A program made the translations under genes and the position numbers. The notes below the pieces were generated by a model. It saw only the letters and a list, made by a program, of their open reading frames with translations, did no database searches and was not told the origin of the DNA. Shown piece by piece: positions 13,753 to 19,446 of a stretch of 19,446 bases of DNA. Every line of letters starts with the position of its first letter. The first letter of the stretch is position 1. Source of the stretch: UBA9732 sp003456855 (GTDB taxonomy: Bacteria; Spirochaetota; Spirochaetia; Sphaerochaetales; Sphaerochaetaceae); contig CAMOUY010000038.1 of assembly GCA_946626785.1 (NCBI GenBank), positions 1 through 19,446 on the forward strand. Reading direction: 5' to 3'.

Positions 13753-14523
13753 ATGATGGACTACAGAGAGTTCAGCGGCGTTTTTGCCGAAGCGGAGAAG
13801 GATGTCAAAGACAAGGTTGCGGCGGTTACGAAACTTGAGAAATCAATCAAGAAGAACGAAGGAAAAGGTGATGTCCGCGCAGTCATCAAGGATGCGGAGC
13901 AGCTTCAGCTTGTTGCGGAGGAGCTTCTTGCAAAAGTCATAGACCTCAGGTCTGAGATCGCATCGTTCGACTATGCCCGGTATTTTACGTCTGGAGAATT
14001 TGCCATACAGCTTCTGCAGGCCTGCGAACAGAAGAACATAGATGTCGCCGGTGATTTTCCAGTATATGAGATGTTCCCCTACAAGATTAAGGTCGATGCT
14101 GAAAACCAGGAAGTTTGGATTGACAGGAAGAAGACTGTATCAATGAGCCCCGAATGCATTTCACAGACTATCCGCGATGGTCTGGATAAACTTGACAAGG
14201 TGAAATTCGATGCCAATTCCTTCATAAACGAACTCTATTCGGCATACTGCTCCTATAATCTCAAACATACTGCAAAGTCCGGCGCCGTGGTGGCGATAAT
14301 GAACATCTACAAGGAGATGGTCCCCATGGCACGGTTCCGCAAGGACTATGACCAGCAGGCATTTGCCTTTGACGTCGCCAGGCTGTACAGGAATCAGGAC
14401 ACATTGACGAAGGACGGCAAGCGTGTTGTTTTCTCCTCTGCCAGAGGAACCCAGATAAGAATTCTCGATGAAAACGGCATGGAGCTCTTCATCGGATCAA
14501 TTGCATTTGAGGACGCTGAATAG
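13753..14523 (+). CDS. Unrecognised coiled-coil protein, first gene of the BrxC/D-like ATPase operon
   Basis: I cannot name this 256-residue protein. Residues ~8-75 are charged and helical with heptad-like spacing (DVKDKVAAVTKLEKSIKKNE; VAEELLAKVIDLRSEIASFD), probably a coiled coil. Then follow a compact region with DVAGDFPVYEMFPYKIKVDA and an apparent beta pair (ENQEVWIDRKKTVSMSPE), a helical segment (SFINELYSAYCSYNL), and a C-terminal part with ARFRKDYDQQAFAFDVARLY and IRILDENGMELFIGSIAF. It has no signal peptide or membrane helix, so it is cytoplasmic. GAGGAG precedes it; ATGs at 13753 and 13756 are both possible. It ends 20 bases before the first ATPase gene, so it is in the same operon. 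I infer an adaptor or target-recognition subunit. It does not look like TerB, a methyltransferase or a nuclease. Confidence 0.8.
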   Translation: MMDYREFSGVFAEAEKDVKDKVAAVTKLEKSIKKNEGKGDVRAVIKDAEQLQLVAEELLAKVIDLRSEIASFDYARYFTSGEFAIQLLQACEQKNIDVAGDFPVYEMFPYKIKVDAENQEVWIDRKKTVSMSPECISQTIRDGLDKLDKVKFDANSFINELYSAYCSYNLKHTAKSGAVVAIMNIYKEMVPMARFRKDYDQQAFAFDVARLYRNQDTLTKDGKRVVFSSARGTQIRILDENGMELFIGSIAFEDAE

Positions 14524-14543
14524 GATCAGAGGAGGAGAACCGG

Positions 14544-15779
14544 ATGAAGGATACCCGTACGGAATCATTGATAGGAATAACGAAGGCAAAGGTCCCTTCC
14601 GATACGCAAGTGCTCAGATCGGTAACTGTAGGAATCGACCAGCTGACATCGTTCTATAATCTCTACTACCTTGAGGATTTCGTGGCAAAGGGGGGTTCTG
14701 TGGTCAGGTTCGTCACCGGCAAGCACGGGTCCGGGAAGACGCATTTCATTTCCCTTCTCAAGGCTGATGCCGCAGATTGCGGATATGTCACTGCAGCCCT
14801 GGATGCGGGTAAGCTTCTTCTGAATGATTTCACGAAGTTGTATGAGGCCGTGTTCAAAGCTTGTGATTTCAGGAAGCTCGTAGATGATGTCTGTTCAAAG
14901 ATGCTCAGTGATCTGGGCTATCAGGGCATAAACCTGGATTCGGGGATATCGGTGATGGACCAGATCTCCGACATGGGTCAGCTTGATGCCATTTCACGTA
15001 ACGAGATCCGAGGGAAGATAAGAAGTCTGAGCATCAACAACACCTACATGGACAACAATTTCGCCATTATCGTCAGCATGTTCGTGTCTGCGAGAATCGG
15101 TTTGTTCGAGTTTGAGAAGACTGCCGAGGAGCGCCTTCTGATGTGGCTTGCTGCCGATGGAAGTCTCAAGCTGTCCGACATCAAGCAGGATGGACTTCTG
15201 CCTTACAGGATCAACAAATACAATGCCAGACATCTGCTGCGGTCTCTCACCGAGCTGTGCAGAATAGCCGGACACAAGGGGCTTTTCATAAGTGTTGACA
15301 ATCTTGATGTTCTTCTGAACGACAGCGCCCTGTCGGAGGTTCATTATACGAAGATGCGAAGAGACGACACCTTTGAGAGCATCAGGCAGATGATTGACGA
15401 TGTGGACACCTTCAGGAATCTCTTCATTGTCTTCGCCTTCAATTCAGAGCTTCTTGACAATGACAGAGCAGGAATAAAGTCCTATCAGGCACTGTGGCTG
15501 AGAATGCAGAATGAGATCGTGTCCGCAAGATTCAATCCGTTTTCGTCTCTCATCGATATGGATGAGGCAAACAACGAGTACCTAAATGCCGCCAATCTCA
15601 TTGAAATGTCAAGGAAGTTCGCTTCAATAGCCAACGGCCTTGATTTTCATATTGATCCGATTGACGGAAGCAAAGTCGAGGAGATCATCAAGAATGCAAA
15701 GTATGGAAGCAACGCACTTCCGTATCTTGTGAACATCGCTACCTTGGGGCTTGTTCCCGGAAACAATTCCCAGAACTGA
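14544..15779 (+). CDS. P-loop ATPase of the BREX BrxC/BrxD (DUF2791-like) type, paralogue 1
   Basis: The 411-residue AAA+-like protein has Walker A TGKHGSGKTHFISLL (58-72) preceded by the helical SFYNLYYLEDFVAKGGSVVR typical of BREX ATP-binding proteins. The Walker B strand is GLFISVDNLDVLL (~245-257): the second acidic residue is Asn, with Asp three positions later, so the catalytic base may be shifted or absent. FIVFAFNSELL (~293-303) is a sensor-1-like strand. AGGAGGAG lies just upstream of ATG 14544. It is 20 bases after the coiled-coil gene and 13 bases before the second ATPase. Partners are presumably both neighbours and the divergent helicase. An alternative is a STAND-like or ORC-like ATPase, but the tandem with a clearer BrxD relative favours the BREX-type call. 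Confidence 0.75.
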   Translation: MKDTRTESLIGITKAKVPSDTQVLRSVTVGIDQLTSFYNLYYLEDFVAKGGSVVRFVTGKHGSGKTHFISLLKADAADCGYVTAALDAGKLLLNDFTKLYEAVFKACDFRKLVDDVCSKMLSDLGYQGINLDSGISVMDQISDMGQLDAISRNEIRGKIRSLSINNTYMDNNFAIIVSMFVSARIGLFEFEKTAEERLLMWLAADGSLKLSDIKQDGLLPYRINKYNARHLLRSLTELCRIAGHKGLFISVDNLDVLLNDSALSEVHYTKMRRDDTFESIRQMIDDVDTFRNLFIVFAFNSELLDNDRAGIKSYQALWLRMQNEIVSARFNPFSSLIDMDEANNEYLNAANLIEMSRKFASIANGLDFHIDPIDGSKVEEIIKNAKYGSNALPYLVNIATLGLVPGNNSQN

Positions 15780-15792
15780 CGGAGGTCCGAAA

Positions 15793-17019
15793 ATGGAAAT
15801 CAATCTGAAAGCAGAGGACTCAAGAAGAATCATAGAATCTCTCCGTTCCGGTGTCCCTTCGCGTCTTATCGGCTCGTTTTTCTCGTCTTCCAGGCGGAAT
15901 CTTCTGGACAAGATCGACAGGGAGCTTGACACAACCATTTCCTCCGGCAAATCACGAGGGAGAATAATCACCGGAAAGTACGGAGAAGGAAAAACACATC
16001 TTCTGAACACCGTGTTCTCAATGGCGGAGAAGCGCGACATGGTCGTGACTTTGCTTCCGCTTAGCAAAGAGACGCCGTTCAACAACATTCCGATTCTCTA
16101 CAAGAAAATGATTGAGAACACCTATCTGCCGGGCTATGTCACACCTGACATTTTCCGAGAGATGGAGAAGATCTCCGCCAACAGCGAGAAAGGTCGTGAT
16201 TTTCTGTCCTTCGCACAGAACAGCCTCAATACGGACAGGCTTTACTTTGTCCTCAAGGCTTATCTGAACTCAAGGGATTCCGATGACCATTTCATTCTTC
16301 AGAGTGATCTGGCAGGTGATACTGCTCCAGCTTCCCTCATCAGAAGCTTCTATTCCAAATACTGTCATGAGACGATGAAAAGCAGGACCAGATTCATCAA
16401 GAGCCGGGATATACTGGATTATTTCAGATTCATGTCGCACATGTTCAGAGTTCTGGGGTATTCCGGATGGGTTGTTCTCTTTGACGAGTCTGAGCTGATA
16501 GGAAGACTTGGGAAACAGTCAAGGATGAAGGCATACAGGCACATCAATTATTTCCTGAATCCCGGACCACAGACGGAGTCCGTCTACTCGTTGTTTGCCT
16601 TCACCTCCTCCTTTGCAGAGGATGTGATACAAGGTAAGCATGATATGGACAATGCCAGACTTCTTCCTGACGATGAACCTGCCAGAAAAGAGATCATCAC
16701 CGCTTTGACTGAGATTGAAAACGCACAGGAGCTGAAGGCCCTTTCGGATACGGAACTTGCGAAGCTCATGGAGAACATAATATCCGTATATGAAACTGCA
16801 TTCTCCTGGAAATGTCCCGTTGAAAGGGATCAGATCATCAGAAAGTGCATAAAGATAGGCTTTCTTCTCAGAACAAAGATCAGAGCGACAATCGAGTATC
16901 TCGATGAGCTTTACCTTTATGGCAAGGCCGCTGAGAACATACAGGCCTCTGAGGTTCTCATGGGAGAAGACCTGTCCCATGAAGATGTCTCTCTTGAGGG
17001 TCTGTTCGATCAAATCTGA
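15793..17019 (+). CDS. P-loop ATPase, BrxD-like (DUF2791), paralogue 2
   Basis: The 408-residue protein opens with AEDSRRIIESLRSGVPSRLI, the hallmark start of the DUF2791/BrxD family ('RRIIEALRSGVP'). Walker A is ITGKYGEGKTHLL (59-71) and Walker B is GWVVLFDESELIGRLG (225-240) with Asp231-Glu232. SVYSLFAFTSSFAED follows as a sensor strand, and a helical C-terminal lid contains ALSDTELAKLMENIISVYETAF. In BREX, BrxD is an essential ATPase of some subtypes, but its exact action is not settled. The start is placed at ATG 15793, which has GGAGG 8 bases upstream; an upstream TTG at 15751 is disregarded. It is 13 bases after paralogue 1 and ends the three-gene operon. Confidence 0.85.
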   Translation: MEINLKAEDSRRIIESLRSGVPSRLIGSFFSSSRRNLLDKIDRELDTTISSGKSRGRIITGKYGEGKTHLLNTVFSMAEKRDMVVTLLPLSKETPFNNIPILYKKMIENTYLPGYVTPDIFREMEKISANSEKGRDFLSFAQNSLNTDRLYFVLKAYLNSRDSDDHFILQSDLAGDTAPASLIRSFYSKYCHETMKSRTRFIKSRDILDYFRFMSHMFRVLGYSGWVVLFDESELIGRLGKQSRMKAYRHINYFLNPGPQTESVYSLFAFTSSFAEDVIQGKHDMDNARLLPDDEPARKEIITALTEIENAQELKALSDTELAKLMENIISVYETAFSWKCPVERDQIIRKCIKIGFLLRTKIRATIEYLDELYLYGKAAENIQASEVLMGEDLSHEDVSLEGLFDQI

Positions 17020-17063
17020 TGAAGCCTCCTATGCTCAATCATCAGAAATGCTGGTAAAAACTC

Positions 17064-17276
17064 TTGTCGATCTTGTCACGTTCTATCCGGGTTGCAATCG
17101 ATGCTGCTTTCCAATGCATGCACATAGTTGAGCAATGGGGCGGCGATATTCCCCGTATCTTCAGTGATGTAAGTTCCTATGGTTTGAAAGAACCTGAAAT
17201 CGAGGATTTCGGGACTTGTTCCCGTATCGCGTTTTCCGGAAATCATTTGATGTTGATTCCTCACCGGTTGGGGTAA
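17064..17276 (+). pseudogene. Relic of an AlbA_2/HATPase_c_4 (RecG-related 'ATP-binding') protein
   Basis: The plus-strand frame reads ...SIRVAIDAAFQCMHIVEQWG followed by GDIPRIFSDVSSYGLKEPEI and EDFGTCSRIAF. This matches the C-terminal part of divergent-AAA/HATPase_c_4 proteins (pattern: ADAFFYMHxIEKWGxGIPRI, then a 'GLxEPEFxDxGxxFRVxF' block). The AlbA_2 domain, the ATPase N-box and the winged helix are all missing, so only ~65 codons of a once ~450-codon gene survive. It has no ribosome binding site. It lies directly between the BrxD-like operon and an intact gene of the same broad family, suggesting an older regulator that was replaced or a failed duplicate. Confidence 0.55.
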
Positions 17277-17458
17277 TAACTTCAGATATTCCACTATTGT
17301 GCGGTTGCCACCCGAAGAATATTTCAAATTGAAGAATCGAAATTATTCCCACGCATTCTTACCTGATGTCTATTAGAACTACAAGAGCTTCTTTCTGTAG
17401 CGAATACTATCAAGAAGAGAATCCACGACATGCAGTGAATCAGTTTTCGGATTCGGTC
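17277..17458. other. Non-coding spacer between the AlbA_2 relic and the 12-bp repeats
   Basis: I see no gene, tRNA or terminator in this stretch. It is A/T-rich. No insertion-sequence end or transposase fragment was recognised. Confidence 0.4.
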
Positions 17459-17506
17459 TAATTATTGTCAGAATTATTGTCAAAAAAGTTGTCGTAATTG
17501 TTGTTG
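17459..17506 (+). repeat. Four tandem 12-bp imperfect repeats upstream of the AlbA_2 gene
   Basis: Consecutive 12-mers read TAATTATTGTCA, GAATTATTGTCA, AAAAAGTTGTCG and TAATTGTTGTTG, with the core ATTxTTGTC spaced one helical turn-plus apart. The first two differ by one base. They end 30 bases before the ATG of the AlbA_2/winged-helix gene, where an operator or regulator-binding array would sit. Confidence 0.6.
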
Positions 17507-17536
17507 TATGCTATGATTCAACCAGGAGGGGAGATC

Positions 17537-19060
17537 ATGGCACTTCCGATTGACATCAATGCATTGGTTTCGGGCAGAAGGGTGGAATCATCCAGAATAG
17601 AGTACAAAGCCTCATGGAATCCGGAGAGCTGTATACATACTCTCTGTGCATTTGCAAATGATCTGGAGAACCAGGACGGCGGATACATCATCCTCGGGGT
17701 TGAAGAGAAGGATGGAAGGCCTGTTCTGCCTCCGAAGGGAGTTGATCCGAATGGCATTGATGCCCTGCAGAAAGAGATTCTCCAGTATTGCCATTTCATT
17801 GATCCGTTCTATTCGCCCAGAATCGAAATATGCGAGTGCGAAGGCAGAACCCTTCTTGTTCTCTGGGCAATGGCCGGCACTTCAAGACCTTACAGTGCAA
17901 GCAGAAACGTGTTTTCGAATCAACAGAACAAGGCTTATTATGTCAGAATAGGGTCCAGCACAGTAGTAGCGGAATCCGAACTGCTGAAGCAGTTATATGA
18001 CAACTCCAGCAGGCTTTCATTCGATGACAGAATCAATCCTCATGCAGATGTGTCGGATCTGAATGCCTCGCTTATGATTGAACACCTCAAGGCTGTTGAA
18101 AGCAATCTCTATCAGCTTGCATCCGCCATGACCTTGGAAGAGATTGCGGAGAACATGAATCTTCTGGGCGGACCGGAGGAAATGAGGATGCCCAAGAATG
18201 TCGGGCTTCTCATGTTTTCACGCAAAACCCAGAAATACTTCCCGGAAGCTGTAATCGAGGTTGTCAACAAACCCGATCCGACAGGGGAGAATATGATAGA
18301 GAGGACATTCCGTGGAACTCTTCAGGACCAGCTTCAGGATGCTCTTGAATACATAAGTAACAGTATACTGTGCGAGAAGATAACAAAGCCGGAAGGTAGC
18401 CTCACATCCAAGCGTTGCTGGAACTATCCCTACAGGGCAGTAAAGGAAATACTGGCGAATGCCGTGTATCACAGGGACTATCAGATCAGTGAACCGATAA
18501 CGGTTACATGCACTCCCCAGTTTATGGAAATCAGAAGTTTCCCTGGATTTGACTGGTCAATTACGGATCAGATGATTGAGAAGATGAATTTCAAATCAAA
18601 CGGCTATTACCGCAACAGGCGCATCGGAAACTTCCTGAAGGAGCTGCAGCTCACCGAAGGCCGCAATACCGGAATTCCTATGACCATCAGAGCTCTTTTG
18701 GAGAACGGGTCACAGAAACCGGTTTTCATCAATGATTACCAGAGACGGTCATTGACAGTCCGAATACCTGTCCACAGGGATTTCATCGTTTATGAAATAA
18801 GGAACTCTTTTGATTGGTCGGTAAGTGACAATAAGGCAAAGTACAGGACGAAGAATGAGTTGCAATCGGATATATTGAAAGAACTTAAATACGGAGATTT
18901 CTCTGCCAGAGAGCTGTCCAGAAGACTGGGGTACAGCGGAGTTTCAACCAGTTTCAACAATGCATTATCATCATTGATACAGGATGGTGTCGTAACACAG
19001 TCAGGCAACGGAAGAGCAACGGTTTACGGATTGGTTGACAGAAACAGTAACGAACAGTAA
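17537..19060 (+). CDS. AlbA_2 (Schlafen-like) domain, HATPase_c_4 ATP-binding protein with C-terminal winged helix
   Basis: The 507-residue protein has an N-terminal AlbA_2/Schlafen-type domain (ESSRIEYKASWNPESCIHTL, then FANDLENQDGGYIILGVEE). A central region follows (GLLMFSRKTQKYFPEAVIEVV), then an HATPase_c_4 region (YPYRAVKEILANAVYHRDYQ with the N-box Asn, then MEIRSFPGFDW). The C-terminus is winged-helix-like (ELQSDILKELKYGDFSARELSRRLGYSGVS). These proteins are often called transcriptional regulators or RecG-related helicases without firm function; some Schlafen AlbA domains are nucleases. The start at ATG 17537 is fixed by AGGAGG 7 bases upstream. Position after the ATPase operon, and four tandem repeats upstream, suggest a regulator (perhaps autoregulated) or an independent defence gene. 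I cannot separate these from sequence alone. The HATPase DxGxG region looks weak (GFDWSITDQM). Confidence 0.8.
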   Translation: MALPIDINALVSGRRVESSRIEYKASWNPESCIHTLCAFANDLENQDGGYIILGVEEKDGRPVLPPKGVDPNGIDALQKEILQYCHFIDPFYSPRIEICECEGRTLLVLWAMAGTSRPYSASRNVFSNQQNKAYYVRIGSSTVVAESELLKQLYDNSSRLSFDDRINPHADVSDLNASLMIEHLKAVESNLYQLASAMTLEEIAENMNLLGGPEEMRMPKNVGLLMFSRKTQKYFPEAVIEVVNKPDPTGENMIERTFRGTLQDQLQDALEYISNSILCEKITKPEGSLTSKRCWNYPYRAVKEILANAVYHRDYQISEPITVTCTPQFMEIRSFPGFDWSITDQMIEKMNFKSNGYYRNRRIGNFLKELQLTEGRNTGIPMTIRALLENGSQKPVFINDYQRRSLTVRIPVHRDFIVYEIRNSFDWSVSDNKAKYRTKNELQSDILKELKYGDFSARELSRRLGYSGVSTSFNNALSSLIQDGVVTQSGNGRATVYGLVDRNSNEQ

Positions 19061-19068
19061 AAACTTAC

Positions 19069-19155
19069 ATGGAGAAATACGGATTCTCCTTTTATCAGTT
19101 CATGAAAGACATCCACGGAGGCGATTCAAGGGTTTACATAAGGAAAATCAACTGA
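19069..19155 (+). pseudogene. Possible truncated 5' end of a YozE/SAM-like small protein gene
   Basis: A 28-codon frame reads MEKYGFSFYQFMKDIHGGDS and ends VYIRKIN. Its 'FSFYQFMKDIHGGDS' resembles the N-terminus of YozE-type sterile-alpha-motif-like proteins (pattern 'SFYxFLxxxxxxDxxxGDLA'), but the rest is missing. It runs directly into, and overlaps by a few bases, the end of the threonine-synthase relic on the other strand, so it may be a recombination junction. There is no clear ribosome binding site. It could equally be a chance frame. Confidence 0.25.
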
Positions 19156-19388
19156 AGCGGGCGATGACGGCTTCGGGGCATCTTCACGCGTCCGTCGAAG
19201 ACTGCCATGTCCTTGAAGCCTATTCCGGTCAGAAGCACGCGGATGCTGGCCTCCTCGCCGAAGCGCTTCTTGAGCATGTCCTTGTCCTTATTCATTGCAG
19301 CCCAAGCGGTTGCACTTGCAGGTTCCACGAAGATTCCGCTGTCATGCACAAGGGTCATCTGGGCTTCAAAGATAGTATTCTTTATACG
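19148..19388 (-). pseudogene. 3' relic of a threonine synthase-like (PLP fold type II) gene
   Basis: The minus strand reads TIFEAQMTLVHDSGIFVEPA, then SATAWAAMNKDKDMLKKRFG, then SIRVLLTGIGFKDMAVFDGR and VKMP. The 'GIF.EPASA' and 'VLLTGxGxKD' blocks match the C-terminal end of threonine synthase-like PLP enzymes. A TGA in frame at 19391-19389 means the N-terminal ~300 residues are gone. Near the C-terminus a run of four C (19178-19175) shifts the frame; with three C the protein would end KMPEAVIARFS at a stop at 19150-19148, which looks like the natural terminus. Hence it is both 5' truncated and frameshifted. It sits behind a terminator at 19393-19425 and is unlikely to be expressed. Confidence 0.65.
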
Positions 19389-19392
19389 TCAG

Positions 19393-19425
19393 AAAACGGC
19401 CTCCCATGGTTGTCCAGGAAGGCCG
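19393..19425 (-). terminator. Terminator of a minus-strand gene outside the window
   Basis: On the minus strand CGGCCT pairs with AGGCCG, extended by GG/CC and TGG/CCA with small bulges and a 4-base loop, then TTTT (19396-19393). It should end a gene lying to the right of position 19446 and shields the threonine-synthase relic from read-through. Confidence 0.65.
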
Positions 19426-19446
19426 CTGATTCTTTGCTTTGGTTGG

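Noticed and set aside
12091..17019. A straightforward BREX, Shango or Hachiman locus
   Set aside because: BREX core genes pglX, pglZ and brxA/B are absent. The small protein does not look like TerB. The helicase lacks a HamA-like partner. Only the ATPase family link to BREX is supported.
17076..17327. 83-residue minus-strand frame opposite the AlbA_2 relic
   Set aside because: It shows no recognisable motifs; the plus-strand relic gives a clear family pattern in the same DNA.
17459..17506. CRISPR-like repeat array
   Set aside because: The 12-bp units are contiguous without spacers and too short for CRISPR repeats; no cas genes are present.

Overview
This window looks like a chromosome segment of a host-associated spirochaete (Spirochaetota, Sphaerochaeta/Treponema side). 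The evidence is gene content and order: rpsT, HU, lnt, rho and rpmE lie close together on one strand, which I recall as the arrangement in Treponema. A PSP1/RicT-type protein, a galactokinase-like protein and NifS/NifU lie beside them. Species cannot be named from sequence reading alone.

Positions 1-10947 form an ordinary chromosomal block, entirely on the minus strand. Read in transcription order it contains: acyl-ACP thioesterase (fatA-like), PSP1/RicT-like protein, ribosomal protein S20, HU, apolipoprotein N-acyltransferase (strong terminator), an Rpn/PD-(D/E)XK 'transposase-nuclease' (own terminator), rho (near-perfect sigma70 promoter), ribosomal protein L31 (strong terminator), a galactokinase-like protein with eroded catalytic motifs, cysteine desulfurase NifS, and the first 78 codons of the Fe-S scaffold NifU. 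The thioesterase and PSP1 genes have no Shine-Dalgarno sequence, but have plausible promoters placed so that the mRNA would be (nearly) leaderless.

Positions about 10950-19446 are an accessory region of different character. It opens with a VapBC toxin-antitoxin pair whose promoter is covered by a perfect inverted repeat. Next is a relic of a Wzz/chain-length-determinant gene. Then comes a divergent four-gene cassette: an SF2 (DExH) helicase on the minus strand, and on the plus strand an operon of an unrecognised coiled-coil protein and two different P-loop ATPases of the BREX BrxC/BrxD (DUF2791) type. A relic of an AlbA_2/HATPase_c_4 protein follows, then an intact AlbA_2/HATPase_c_4/winged-helix protein preceded by four tandem 12-bp repeats. 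The region ends with a broken, frameshifted 3' end of a threonine-synthase-like gene behind a terminator at the window edge.

The main discovery candidate is the helicase + coiled-coil protein + two BrxC/D-like ATPases cassette at 12091-17019. It has the part list of a multi-gene anti-phage defence system (ATPase pair plus helicase), but the window holds no methyltransferase (PglX), alkaline phosphatase (PglZ), Lon protease or phosphorothioation genes. From memory it recalls the effector half of phosphorothioation-linked PbeABCD and, more distantly, Shango. The short first protein is not one I can name. Three gene relics around the cassette suggest that this locus repeatedly exchanges cargo.
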